Shown here in pieces: positions 11,525-25,200 of a DNA stretch of 64,000 bases (positions are counted from its first letter, which is position 1; the number at the start of each line of letters is the position of its first letter). Under the pieces are notes generated by a model, which was given only the letters and a program-made list of their open reading frames with translations, made no database searches and was not told the DNA's origin. The DNA is from Galaxea fascicularis (lineage: Eukaryota > Cnidaria > Anthozoa > Scleractinia > Euphylliidae), in contig OX419338.1 of NCBI GenBank assembly GCA_948470475.1, forward strand, positions 8,615,705-8,679,704. Direction: 5' to 3'. Position numbers and translations under genes: made by a program.

Positions 11525-11935
11525 GCGTGTAGCCGCAAACGGGGAGTCGATAATAACAGCAGGGTTAACGCAACACAAGCCGTAACCCGAAGGTTCCCCA
11601 TGGGCAGGTTTAGCGTTTGTAACCGCATCTATTGTAAACTTCCCACAGGTGTCCTTGGCAAACGAGCAACCGCCCCTGGCTTGGAAGAATGAGCAGGCCT
11701 TTCCGACGACAGCCTCTTTTTCTTTAATTATCAGTGACAAAGACTTGCCTGAGGAAATCCACATAAGCTGCATCCCCTTTATATTTGTCGCGCATCTCGC
11801 CAAGCTTGTCGATCTAGCTTCAAACTGTCCTACGGTCGTCACAGTGCATCCTTGAAATGGCAGCCAATCTTGAAGGCAGGGCATTTACCAGCTGGTCCTT
11901 TCTTTTCCTCGGGGAGCTTTGAAAATGGGCGAATG
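11453..11935 (-). pseudogene. Frameshifted copy of the CPAF/GCPF-motif family
   Basis: Minus-strand sequence near 11,900 reads GKCPAFKIGCHFKDA in one frame. The same stretch then continues as TTVGQFEAR in a second frame and as LGEMRDKYKGDAAYVDFLRQ in a third, ending VTDN and a stop. Together they match the order KCPAF, GCPF, VGQF seen at 9,917-10,153. At least two frameshifts within about 110 bp make it a pseudogene. Farther 3' (11,453-11,735) an open frame with KACSFFQARGGCSFAKDTCG is present, but its relation to the family is unclear. Confidence 0.45.
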
Positions 11936-12929
11936 TTGTCCGCGAATACAGGGCTTACACGCTCGAGTTGATCAGTTGATACTGAGGCTAGGTACCGTAG
12001 GACTTAAAATCAAAATAATTTTACAGTGAGGTTATAAAAATTCATTAGTCGCAAAAGGAACAATACAAGAGTCAAAACACGCGGGTCTCCGGGGTCTCAA
12101 CATGTTCTTAAAGTTTTGTTTAATCTCAGCGTCAACGTTCTTAGCATAAAGGTTCTTATCATATAAAAAAAAATCATCTGAACGTAGACACCGAGATATT
12201 TTATTACAATTCAATACAAGTTAAACATTTCGCCGTCATTTGTAATTACCAGGAATACAGAAGTAAAGGAAATTAAGAAATGAAGTTGTTAAAAGTTTAG
12301 TGACAATACTAGTACTGTATTCTGGTCAAAGTACCGTCTGAAATTCTAACTGCGACCGTAGATGTCGGACTACGAGGCTTTTCACCGGCCTTTAAAAAAC
12401 CGGACTGAAGTGCGAAATTCCTGCTTTCCGTTCGCTCGCTATTTCTTGTTGAACGAAATGTTTCAGAAAATAGAGCAGTTCTCTACTTTTCAACTTCACC
12501 CGATAACACATCAAGAGCGAAAAGTCTTAAAAGTCAACATAACGACCGCAAATTCCTCTACGTTCGCAGACTTACATCGTCTCGGTCATTGTAATAACTG
12601 GCACAGGCGCCCTGGACACACGTCACCGCCGGCGAACGCATGAATAGCGTTCTTAATATGGCCATTGAAAAGACTATCAGAGATGCTCGTAGTCAAGACT
12701 GACCCTGCGTGTCGAAGACTTTTACGGGCCGTTTAAAATTATTATAGAAAGTAACTTATTTTGGAGATCTTGAGATGGCTAGTGATTCAAAGCGTCAATT
12801 GATCACAATGGATAAGAAGAATGTCTTGAGCTGTTGTAGTTCTCTCTGTCACTGACAAAACAATTGATCATCAAAATGGGTTTAACCTATTATTTATTGG
12901 GACCAACTCACGCCGAGAAAATGATTGAC

Positions 12930-14070
12930 GATACCTGCAACTAATGACTTGTAAAACACGTTAATATATGCTTTTAGCCGAAGAGGGGGGGGGGGGTCAT
13001 CCATGGAAGGTGAGGCGACTGCCTGCCTTGCATTACTCGGGGTAGGGTGTTACTCCAAATTTACTGGGCCACACAGGGAGGAGCCCCACGAAAGGGCTGC
13101 CTTTTGAACTCTCGTAAATATGCGAAAGAGTGAAGAAATTTAATTTTCTAGTGTTTTCAGGGGTTGCTAAAGTGTCTGTGAAGTGAGCGTCTACGTACTA
13201 AAAATCTGCGTATTACACGGAGCAGCAAACTTGAAAAGGGGGTTGTGATGTCCGTCTGGCTCACCCTGTTCCTTTGTCAAAATGATAACCCTAACAAGTG
13301 TGAGTAAAAAAGACTTATCGCTTTCCGATGCCAAGGCCAGACAACATCCCATACCCGCTATGAAAGCAATGCACTTAAAGGATTACATAAATGCACTTAA
13401 ATGCACTGCCCCAAAGATAAAAGTATTTAAGCCCCTTTTCGTTCTGAACTAGTTATACATATTAAGCTCTATAGTAAAGATTGAAGGTCTTTGTCTTGCG
13501 ACCGCGAAATGAAAAGAGGAAATGGGGGACTAAATTCTACCAGTTCTTTCATGGTGTTCAAATCCATTGACTTCGGCATGGGTGCTAAGTCAACAAAGCA
13601 AGTGTGGCAACAATGCATGTGAACAGAAAATGCTGTGTTTTTGTCTCCAGTAGGGTCAGAATTTGCAAAACCGGAATTTTCGCCTCCACCAAAATTCTGA
13701 GGCGCACGCCCTCTACCTCCCACCCCACCCCCTACTTCCAGGCTTCCGACCAGAAATTCCTGTTTAATTTTGCTGCCCCCCTGTTAAAATCGGATTTTTA
13801 GGTCTGAAGTCGTTCCCTCTACCGCCACTTAGCGATCCTTTAAGACACTAGTAATTGAAATTTCTTCACCCTTTCGCATAATGCAAGAGTTCAAAAGGCA
13901 GCTCTTTCGTAGGACGCCTTCATTTACGGTCCAGTAAATCTGAAGTAGCACCCTTCCCCTATCGCAAGGCAGACGGTTGACTTTCATGGATGAACCCCCG
14001 GCTTAAACCATGGCGTTTGTGTTGGTGTCAGAGCACATATTCACGTGTTTTACAAGTCAGTCGACACGCG
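12930..14070. mobile_element. Non-autonomous element with ~240-bp terminal inverted repeats
   Basis: The left arm (about 12,930-13,170) contains GACTTGTAAAACACGT, a TCATCCATG block, CTGCCTTTTGAACTCT, ATGCGAAAG and GTGAAGAAATTT. The right arm (about 13,820-14,070) carries the reverse complement of the same blocks in the same order, with perhaps 20-25% divergence. The ~650-bp centre has no protein I recognise. An old DNA transposon derivative is the simplest reading. Target-site duplications were not found. Confidence 0.65.
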
Positions 14071-14074
14071 GACT

Positions 14075-16768
14075 TCTTTGGTCACTCTTGTAATTTGCTT
14101 CACCTTAGATGACTTGTTACCAAGAATAAATATGCGAAAATAGCAGAAAAAAGCGCAAGACTCGAGCATGTGGTCGACCATTTCAGAACTCGCCCCAGTC
14201 CTTTCGCCGAAAATGATCATTTGAAGCCGACATTTTCCCTTTGTCGTCGTGTTGCAGAGAAACGAGTATGGTGTTATTTACTTCGTGTAATAGGTGCACA
14301 AAAAACACATTTTAAAAAGAAAAAAGTTGGGAAATGAAAGTTGTGTAAAATACGTGGACCTGGGGGGGCGTGGGGTATGAGATTATGTGAGAGCGGTTCA
14401 ATTTCCTTAAATTATTTGCAACACTGATATCGGGCGATTTGAAATCACTTTACTGAAAGATTATAGCCCAGAAAGACGAAAAAGCTCTAGGTGTCAGCAA
14501 TATTCATAGATTTTGCTCAGTAATAGCATGTTTTTACCGGTTGATCAAGTTTCGAACAGTTCTTGCACAACTATACAAGAAACACCTAGAATACTGACGG
14601 GTATGCAGAGCGAAAACAAGCGATGACCCCATATTTTTATTGTTAATATCTTATGCATGGCTATCAATTGTGGATAGTACATCCTTTCCAAGGAATTAAT
14701 TAATTCTGAGAGATGGTCCTAATACTTGAAATACGGCGTTTGAAGAAAGAAACCAAGGATTATTAACATTAACTCTTTAAGATAAGGGATATTAGCCGTA
14801 AAATGGCCAAATTTTTAACCGTTAACCGTATAAGTCACTTCCTCATTAAGACCCTCAATTTAGCTTTACAAAAAGAATTGAACATAGTGGTTCAAAATGG
14901 GACATGAAGTCACCAGACTTTGCAGTGAAAACGCAGAAAAGTTCATGTGTACATAGTATACTACACGAATAAAAAAATTAAATGGGCAAAATAAAGATGT
15001 TCTTAATGACTCAGCCTGGGTTATATTCTAAGCTTGCATGCTCTTAAAATTTGGATTAATCTTCGACGTTCTTATACAAAAAGTTTCTTACAACAAAAAA
15101 ACAGAGTGTGTTCACAAAGACTTGGGTCGACATCATCCGGTTACGGAGGGTCGATATTGTCCTCAACCAGGTATCTATCATACAGTATTTAATTAGAAAA
15201 AAATATAAATAAACTCCAAGTGCAGCTTGGAGGCCGCTGTGATGAACACGTGACGCTAAAGCGAGAAATTTCCATAAAAATAAAAAAAAAGACACCTGCG
15301 TTGTTTTGCGAAAACGACATAACAGACTCTTCACACAAATACACGAAAGGCAAACTTTTATTTAGTACTGAGTCAATCAAAGTACTTGGAAAAAATGACA
15401 GTCCGGATTGAAAACACTATAAATTTGAAAAACAATGTTGCAAAAAAACATAGTTTTTGCATGATCTATCTTAAAGGATTATGCTTCTGATATGTACAAG
15501 GTTACAGCAACAAAGTTTTTGTACCGACTTCCAACCAATCTGAGATTGCGCTTTTATAATTATTATGTAAAATGTCATCGTCAAGACACCGGGAAGGTGT
15601 TTCAGTATAATTATATACTTTTTCGATACCATTTCATTCGCTTAGAACCACTTGAAGAAAAACACTCATATTATGGCTACTAATGATTTTTGTACTGTGA
15701 AATTTTGACGAGCTCGACCGAAAAATATGCAATTAGTTTTAATTTCTTTCCTTACAGCATTTTCTGTCAGAAGATAAAATACTGCCATTATTTTTTTAAT
15801 ATTGAGTGATAGCTGTTAAGTCTTTATTAATTGATATTCTTATCATGTTCCAATCACGCATTTTATTTTTCGTTCGTAAGTGGAACCGAAAATGACTTAC
15901 AAAAAAATTTAAACAAAATAGAACTCACGCAGCTGAGGAAATTATATTACTTGCTAAGAAAATGATATTACTAGCATACGTTGCTTACAAAGCACGAACC
16001 TTGCACTCTTCACTTTAGTTTAATTATTAACCGTAAATACAGGACATAAAAAGCAAACTTTGATCATGTTTAGGACAACATGCATAAAGGCGTCGCCTTT
16101 TGACAGCTGTTGCAAGTAGTAATAATTGACGTTCGGTTCGTGCTAATAGATCGTGTCAGGAAGCACATCCAGTCTGTTGGCTGGATTCAAGGGTGATAAA
16201 AACGCTATAGGCGGGAATTAGGAGAGTCTATTCAAATTCAGTTGTTTTTGGTTCAAGATTTCTTATCGGATTTCATCCTAACCAAACATTCAATTCACGG
16301 AAGACGAGGGTGCAAGAGTGTCGTTCAAATCTCGAATTATCGTCGGTCAAGCAAGTGCGAAAGGTGCAACATTTCCTTGGAAAAGAACAAACATTCATGG
16401 AATCATTTCATGGATATTTGACGGCGAAATTTGTGAGACGACCGAGTAGTGTTACTGATTGCAAATATCGGATCCATTTTACTCCATCAATCATATCACA
16501 GTGTGATTTGAGAATCGTAACCAAAAGCAAGACCGTGTGAGTAAATATATTTTAATTTAGCTCCGCATAACGCCAAGCGACTGAAGCGAGAGCCACCACC
16601 ACCACAGCGAGAATTATCGAACAACTATTGATGAAGAAGGCTACATCGGGAGCCTCTGAAATTACGGTTGGACCTCAAGACGTGGAGCTGTGAGAATTTT
16701 TTATTTTTCATTTAACAATACACACAAAGCGATTTGCTGTTCAAACGCCTCGGCGTTTGCTGCTGAAA
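14075..16768. other. No coding gene seen; contains putative 5' region of the GPCR
   Basis: Short AT-rich frames only. From about 16,100 the base composition becomes less AT-rich. A GTGAGT donor-like site near 16,536 could end a non-coding first exon of the receptor gene that starts at 16,769. This is inference only. Confidence 0.3.
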
Positions 16769-17220
16769 ATGGGCTCCAGCCTAAACTACACTAATATGAC
16801 AAACAGCAGTGAATACGCTCAAGAACTCAACCGCACCACAACAGTTGATCACATTATTAGAGTAGTATGGCTTTCTGTTGTGTTTGCCTTCGGAACCGTG
16901 GGAAATTTTCTTCTGTTTGCTGTAGTTTTACGGAAAGGAAGAATCACTAATGTTACCAACTTGTTCAATCTGAACCTGGCAATCGCGGACTTAATCCGAA
17001 TTTTCTTTTTTATACCGGTTTATCTGATTTATTCTTCGCACAACGAGTGGCCTCAGAAGCTAGGTCTAGCAGGTTGCAAAGCTGTCTTTATGATTGTACA
17101 GCACAGCTTAACAGTATCTATCCTAACTCTGATGTTTATGAGCATGGAAAGACACCAGGCTGTGGTGCACCCGCTGAAAAAACAGGTAAGAAATGGGCGG
17201 CAGGCTAATTCAGCCGAAGA

Positions 17221-17266
<46 letters not shown>

Positions 17267-18477
17267 CGTACAGTTTTCTCCTTTCTCCAGTAGCCTCTTA
17301 CGGTCCTCAAAAGGACCATGGCAGAGTATTTGTTTTTCTGCCCCAGTTTCCTTTAGATGAAATTGTAAGTCGTTATTCAGATTTTCTCAACCTGTTTTCC
17401 TGGTTAGAAAGTCGTCGTCTCGATCTTCTTAACATTTCCGATTTGCAATTATATAAACAAATGTGACTTTTCAAGCCACGAAAAGGTACAGTACTAATTG
17501 ACAACAAACTGACTCATTTTTACAGGTGAGTGGGTTTGTGCTCACACCGACTCAATCTCAGAGACACAAGAGTCAAACTTCAAACGGGATTTCACCCCCA
17601 AAAATAGTGAGGTTTAGAGTGTCTCTACAACAATACAATCATCATACCTGTGCAAGACTGAATTTCGTCAAATAAAGAACACTCCTTCTTTTTAATTTTT
17701 TGTCTTGTGCATGTAATTTTTTAGGTCTTCATACTTCAGAGAGACAAAGTTGCACGTTAATCTGAATGTAGTTGAGGCATACGTACTTTTGTTGTGTTTC
17801 AGATGACAATTCGACATGGAAGATACCTGGTATTCGCTTCTTGGTTTTTGGGGTTCTTCAGCAGCCTCTGGTTTGCAATGGCACTAAAACTTGTCGAGGA
17901 GCCAGATGGCAACGTCCATTGTGGCCCTTTCTCGGAGAAGACACTTCTGACAACTTCCCTTCTAGTACTCCTCGTAGCTTTCCAGTGGCTTCCTGGGGCA
18001 GCTTTTACAATAGCATACATAAAGATCATAATTAAACTGCGAAGAGATGCGGTTATTAATCCAGCCGACATTTCCCAGAGCTCTCACAACCGGCATCGCA
18101 GGAACTTAAGGGCTGCTCGCATTCTTGTCATAGAGGTTTTGTGCTTCTTGGGCTGCCTGTTCCCATTTTACCTGAACTCCTTCGAAACGACCACCGGAAC
18201 TGTACACCCTGCAGCTTCAATTACTCCGGAAGGGATGTTAGTGGTCTGTATGATGATCACGTATTCCCTGATAAATCCGCTGTGTCATATTTTCTTGAAT
18301 AGCGATTTCAGGGAGCAAGTGAGGAAGATGTACCATCAATTGAAAGTTTTTTGTGGCCTAGAAAGCATACTGGTCAGCGATTCTTCGCATTTTCGTCTCC
18401 CAGGCTTGCACCTGTACCTAGAGCCGGAAACGCGGCAACGTGGCGAGATGAGCGTCAATAGCAACACGAGAAGCTAG
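16769..18477 (+). CDS. Class A (rhodopsin-like) G protein-coupled receptor, two coding exons
   Basis: Exon 1 (16,769-17,185, 139 codons) joins exon 2 (17,803-18,477) across a GTAAGA...TTTCAG intron in phase 0, giving 363 residues. The start is the ATG at 16,769. The N-terminus has four N-glycosylation sequons (residues 6, 9, 12, 21). Class A landmarks: GN at 45-46 (TM1), LAIAD at 70-74 (TM2), Cys103 and Cys179 for the extracellular disulphide, ERH at 127-129 instead of DRY, Trp153 (TM4), Pro203 (TM5), CLFP at 257-260 instead of CWxP, and NPLCH at 298-302 instead of NPxxY. It acts at the plasma membrane. TM1-3 resemble peptide and amine receptors, but the ligand is unknown. The intron falls right after the intracellular-loop-2 PLKKQ. 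A retained intron would hit a stop at about 17,291. Confidence 0.85.
17221..17266 (+). repeat. (AAT)n microsatellite in GPCR intron
   Basis: About 14 uninterrupted AAT units lie 35 bp inside the intron. Confidence 0.95.
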
Positions 18478-19296
18478 AAACTGGTTATTTTAAAACCTGT
18501 TAGAAACCGACTAGAATGGTGATGGCTCGAGGCACTTAACGTTTGGATAAAAAGATTTAATTGTGAGATGTGTTGTCACGATTAGCCATATTCAAACAAT
18601 CAAGGAAAATCAAACATGATAAACAGGATAAATGTTTCCAGAGTGTTCGTCTGTCCCGGCCAATGTTCGAGAAATGAACTTCGAAACTATCAGACTCAAA
18701 TTATTTGTATTTTTTCCCCCATGTTAGAGAATAGTCTCCTTCGCTGCCGTCGTTTGGGCTCGTCACACAACGCTCCCTCCCCCCAAACGATGGCTGCGAA
18801 GAAGACTGGTTGGAGAACTGTTTTACTGAACAAGTAATCAAAATCGCTAAGTCAACCCTGCGATAGGAATGAAGACTTTCAGAGCCTCTTGATTGGATGA
18901 AATACCAACACGTTCATTCGTTATTTAGCCAAAAGGAATTGTTAGTTTACAGAATAATATGCTAATTTAATTTCAGCCTTAGCTTATTGCTAGAAAAAAA
19001 AAGGACAAAACAAAACTACAAACAAACAGAATTTTATTTTGTTTGCATGACGGCATTTTCTTCTCGGCCATATATTTACAGATTTAAAATAAGTGTTAGA
19101 AATGAATTCAAATTAATTCTTTCCAGACTCACACGTGTCTGTCATATGCACTGTACAGACTGAAATTTCATTCACAATATTTACACTCATAAAAAAATAA
19201 TCATATACCAAAGATAAAACCTTAATGCTAACATTATTTAATAACAGAACCGAGCTAAGAGTTACGACCTGCTAAACAATAGTAAACTTTTGTCGT
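18478..19296. other. Convergent 3' regions of the GPCR and T-box genes
   Basis: The two genes end 819 bp apart tail to tail. On the minus strand an AATAAA (read as TTTATT near 19,032-19,037 on the plus strand) is a candidate polyadenylation signal for the T-box gene, about 260 nt after its stop. No other gene is visible. Confidence 0.4.
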
Positions 19297-22200
19297 TCAT
19301 CCAGTATGGGCAGTGAACGCATGCGCAAGAGCGTAGTTATTCCCTTGAAATCCATTCGCCTGATGACGAGCGATCGGGCTTATGGGAACGACGGAATCTG
19401 ATTGGCTGACAATCCCATTTCCCGTGCATGGTGAAAATGGGGACATTGCTGAATGGAACACGTGGCTAAAAGTCCCGTATGTATCCGCAGCTCCACAGTA
19501 AGGGGCCATGTGATACTGACTGGGTACCACAGAACCGTGCGGAATGGACGATAAACACGCACGTCCGTTGAAGGCGGTGAAAGCAGCATTTGAGGGACAT
19601 GTTGGCGTTTGAGGCGGCATTGTAGGGCTGACGGGAACGCTTTGATAAGGGGAAGGTACTGGCATACGCTGGGAAGAAGACGCTTGGTCTGCGATAATGA
19701 AAAATAATGTTGCTGCTATCAGCGCAGTCTGTCATTCATTCTGTCGTCAAACATAAGATATATGCGCATATACAGCTACGATATGTATACGTACGTATTC
19801 CGACATTTCTCAAATAAGTACTCTGAGCTCTCTGTACAAGTTTCAAAGAGTCTTTTAAAACATAATTTAGAAGAGACATAACGGAAGCGTGCTTTAAGCT
19901 ACGAGAAGAACGAATCATTGCAACTGTCTATTTTCTTGAAACCCACCATAATGGGCACACACTCTAAAACTCGCGCGCCCACAGGAATGCGTTTGTGACT
20001 CGTTATTTGTACTATAGAGTTGATAAGCTTATCATCGTTTTAATTTTTGGGCCTGAAATCCCACTCCACGCATGAGATATAAATAAAACGCTACTCACCA
20101 GGACTTAGCTGTTCATCTCTTCCGAAATTTGAGTATAGTAAAGTTCCAGTGGGTCTGTAATAAGCTGAAGAATAGACTTGCATAATCTCCTCCATGGGAT
20201 CTCTAATAATAGAAAGATTAACTTTTCTTAAAACGGTGTCATAATGGGATTGATGTCTACAACTCCGTCATAGTTGTACATGCAATACAATAATATAATA
20301 ACTTTATTACCTCTCCCGAAGGTGCTATTCTGAGATAATTTACAAAGCAATACAGGCATCATAAAGAAGCTAAGCTAAAACGTCACACCAATACACCAAT
20401 TTTGAGAGAATAAAAGTACCACGATTTGGATAATACTCAGGGCGATTTCTAATCATACCAATGGAACTAGACAGAATTTACAGCGCATGCCAGTTTGGAT
20501 CTGCTTCTAGCTTTTTTCAGTGGGGGAGTTAGCCACTATCATGGATAAAAGTGTTGACACATTTGAGCAAAACAAACGCTTTCTATCAGCGTCCATCCGT
20601 TTTTTGAAACAAGTCTTTTTTGCCGATATTCAACCCCCCTTCCCCTTCACCCCGTTTTCAATGTTGAAATACGCTCCGTGGAAACTGTCACGTGATTACA
20701 AAATATTGAAAAGGGGGGTGGGGGTCGAAATGTGAGAATTGGAGACTGGAAAACTCACGCGTTTGACGAAAAAGGTATTTTTTCGGGGAGTGTCTCAACT
20801 ACTTTTGTCCATGATTGGAGCCGGGTATTATGTACCACATATAAACCGCTTCCGGTCCGGCCAGTATATTTTAAGCCTTCTTTTAATAACTGTTTCAAAG
20901 AGGTTTCATAATATGTGACGACTTTCATTTTAGACTTCTTAAAATACAGGAAGTGGTAATCCGTCACGATATTTTTTCTTTACTTTGAATGGTCAAAAGG
21001 ACACCACGTGATTCGATACCCCCAGCTTAAATGAGTGGAATTATCAGATGATATTCTCTGAGGGATAAATCTCAGTTTTCAAAGGGTAACCCTCGGCCGC
21101 TCGACAACTTGGCGATAAGGGAGTGTCCAGTTGTTGAAAGATGCAGGTACCTAGACATAACGCTGGAGAGCGGTAGACTAACACTAGAACATCAGCATCG
21201 AAGCTACCTTCATCTTCTGTCCAGATGCTAAGGACGTTTCCAACGCAAATATATAAAGGAAAATAAACACAATTTGTACCTGCAATTTGCTTTACAAATA
21301 TCGAAGGATACCTGCCCCTGAACAAAACCTATTACAGGCACGGTTGCACTACTTTCATTTCTTGGAACATATAACATTTCCGGGGATATTTTTACACCAA
21401 ATGAGGATTATTTTTTCGTGGAACGTAAATTGCTGCACGCCAAGCCAATGGAGAGTGTTTTTTGCACATTTTCTGTACATTATTCAAATTATTTGCTTTT
21501 TACAAGCAGCATTATCATGTATTTCGCGCGCAGTTTTTTTTTTTTCTTTTTCATCATTTTCGGACTAGCTAGAGCCGGTTATCCTCTTTTTTGGTGCTCA
21601 CTAAAATTTATGTTTCCATTAATGGTGAATGGCGGTAGTAACAATATTCCTCGCCGCTTGGTGACTCAATTAGCCATTTCGAAGTTTCGCAGGGAACTGA
21701 GGCGAGTTTCAAATTTTAAGTCATCGATAAATTGACACCATCACATGAAAGATACCATTGAGTTTGATCGTTTGACCATGGTCCTTTTAGGTTGAACAGA
21801 GACCAAGTTATGGACTTGAAAACATCGTTCAAATCCATACAAACGTCTCTAATTTTGAGGCTGCGTCCCCCAAAACCATATAAACTCTTAAAAATATTAT
21901 TCAGTTTTCTGACAACTGAAAAATCCCTTCATCAACCTACTATTTAGAAATAAATGAAGTGAAAATCAATATGTTTGCCAATTTTATAAGAATATCACAG
22001 AAATCGTAAAAAAATACAAAATTAGAGACATTTGTATGGATTTTGAACCATGTTTCAAGGTCCATAACTTGGTCTCTGTTCAAACTAAAAGAATCAAACT
22101 TGGTGAAATGACCAATCTTAAAGATATATTTCATGTGATGGTGTCAATTTATGGATTTCTTGAAATTTGAAACTCGCCCCAGTTCCCTGCGCAACCCCGA

Positions 22201-25200
22201 AATGGCTCATAAATATCCGTTACTAACCAATCCAGCTTGGGTAACTAACTATCTATTTACCAAGGAAAAAGGATATTAATTTGCAGTATAATGGGTTACA
22301 TACAGATTCCGGCGAAATCTTGCATTAATTATAATAGTCCAATTTCGATGTGTAAAAATTCATTCTTTCGCAAAAGGCATAACCTCGAGGTCCTGGGGAA
22401 AAATACTCATACAAATCCTTATTTTATTCCCCGGAGCCTCGAAGCCATGTTTATTGTTTTGAGTTGGTCTACTGACTACTGCACAGTTGTTTATACTGAC
22501 CTTACTCTACCAGAATCTCTGAAGCCTTTGGCAAAGGGGTTACTATCGATTTTCAACCGGGTTATCTGAAACAAAAAACATCAGCTTTGACTTCAATTGC
22601 CGTTTCATAATTAAGACCGCTTAAGAATACCGAAAAAAAACTAAGTAATTTTGCAGGGCGTAAATAGAACGGAATTCTTGCATCTATAAAAACATCCAGG
22701 TGACCACATTACACCTTGTGAAGGACTGCATGTTAAATTAAATGTGTTGCTAATTTTAAAAAGTCAGAGAAAAAGAAATAGGGATTCCAAAAATGCGGAA
22801 TTCGTGGCAATAGTAAAATGGCGTCTGAGAAAGAGTGACTCAGGCATGCCCGATTAAAAAAAACAACATATCTCCTGAACAGAGAGCCAAATTTATGTCT
22901 TCTGGGTAACTAGTTTCCTATGCTATACCACTTGGCTAAAGGGCTTTATTCAAATAAAGACTAATCCTTGCAGTTGTGAACGCATTTTAGGCAATTGCGT
23001 AAAGTAGCCTGAAAAAATTCAGGACTTCAGGCTTCTTTACACAATTGCCTAAATTGCGTTCACAACTGCGGGGATCAGTCTTTATTTGATTTCACATCCG
23101 CAGTTCATATATGATTTATTTCATATATATCATCCACATAAAGCTTTATTGTTTATTATTTTATCATTATCATAAGGCGATGTTTGCTCAAATTTGCGAG
23201 GTTCTTTTGCGTTTTGAAATTTCGTTTGTTCACAGAACGACGTGACCTTTTACAACACTTCCATTGCCACTAGAATAGACAAATGAGTTTTAATTGAGAC
23301 CATTAGAAGAGATGATGTGAAATGTTTCCGACTTCAAAGAGACCCGTTTTCATCAGCGGAGCAACGAGACAGGTCATCAGCGATTAAACTATCCGATGAT
23401 GGGCCATCGGGAATTTTAACGATTCCGGTCGGGATGTTTACTGAGATTCAATTATAAAAACATCCTGTTAGCGCCTGCACAAAGGAAAACAGTCCGTCCA
23501 GCGAGCTTTAAATTGTTGTTTTAATGCTTTCACCACATTTTTTAAGTTTTTAATGAGCTGTCTTTAAAGCAATTGATGACAATACGGAAAAGTCATTTAG
23601 CGGGAAAAGGGGAATACAGCGAGACGAGTAAACTGCATTCGCGTACTCATCTCCGGCAGCTGGGTGGAAAGAGGCAAATGGAAAATATGTTTGTGCAGTG
23701 GCTTCCTACTCAAGAAATATAAATAAAGTGGAAAAACAAAGATTAAAAATCTTTCATCGTTTTGTGATCAAATTTTCGTGAATGTATTGTGTGGCTGAAT
23801 TCCCGGAAGAATGACTGAGTCCTATCCAGTTTTGAGTCTCACAATGCAATAGCGATGTTTCTTGTTTACAAACATTGACGTCAAATTTCTTTTGATCTTC
23901 AAATTTACCAGCCACCGAACAATAGCATGTATTGTTTCAACAGCCTATAAACCTCTGGTTGGCACATGAATAACAATTGGTGACGTAACGAGAATTATTA
24001 TATTTCTCAGTTATCAAAAGGACGTAAAAGCAGCAATTTTGTAACAATCTTGATGAAGAGAACAAGACTTTTAAATTTGTAAACTGACGATGGCACAGGA
24101 GTTGCCGAAACATGTCTTTCAAATTTAAAAGTCTTGTTCTCTTCATCAAGATTTCTCAGTTAGTACGCGCGCTATGATTGGTCAATTTTGCGGGCGGTAT
24201 TCTCCTGTACGGCCTGCTAAAATTGAAAAATTATTTTCCCACGCACCCGATTAACCTCAGAGATATAATTAATATCTTACTAACCTCGTTTTCTCGGTCC
24301 GTACTGTAAGTTACAGATACTCGTTTCTTCCCGTTGATTTATGGCCCGCGCGCTTCGAATTTCGCGCTTGGGCCATAAGCGAACGGGAAAAAACTCGGTC
24401 CGTAACTTACAGTACGGACCTCGAACTCGATTAGTAAGAGGTACACATCGCTATACAATCAATACGACTTTCACACGAGCATCACTCTGTATTTGCATCA
24501 CATTGTGTCCAGTTCTCTGCGCCGTCTCTAAAATTTCGCTCCAGATAACCTAAGTGGTGACACGTATTGTATGACTGGTTTAGAACGACATAGCTGTTTC
24601 TCTAAAACTATATGTATACTACAAATAGCAGGCAAATCTAGATATATATCCTTTATATACGATTAAAATTCAACGCAAGACCAAAATTCAAGTGTCATGG
24701 CCAACATGACGCTAACGCTAAGGTGGTCTATTAATTCCATAATGTCTCAATACCTGTTGGTTTTGGTAAGCGGTTACTGTCGTAAAAACAGTGTCAGGGA
24801 ACACGAAGGTTCTTTTCAAAGCAGATGATCTTTCCATGTCCAAAGTGACATCTGAGGGGTCTTTTTTCTTTATGATGTGAATTCTCGGCTGATATTTATG
24901 CATAGAGTGCAAGATAATCTAAAAATACGAATTAAAGATAGATACATTTATTTCATCATGGTCAAGTTAAAAGTATATTATTGGTGTTACTGTTTTACCA
25001 TTAATCACAATAATTGCAAATTTTGTACAAACAACTAATGGAGATATCAGCTTGTCTATTTCCGCAATTGTAGGCCGAATATCCTTGCTGAGTTTTAACA
25101 ATGGTTATTTATCTACTTGCGCAACTGTGTGGACGAGCGCTATACGATCCCATATCTTTACTAAAGTTCAGTAGGCGCCAGAGCACCTAATTTACAGTGA

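Noticed and set aside
16757..16768. Four extra N-terminal codons of the GPCR
   Set aside because: They begin at TTG; the ATG at 16,769 is the proper start.
17053..17319. Minus-strand frame with poly-Leu
   Set aside because: It is the reverse of the GPCR exon and the (AAT)n tract.
23311..23360. Minus-strand CTGATGA ... GGAAAC resembling a fourth hammerhead core
   Set aside because: No UH cleavage position or closing stem III follows GAAAC at a proper distance, and stem I does not form.
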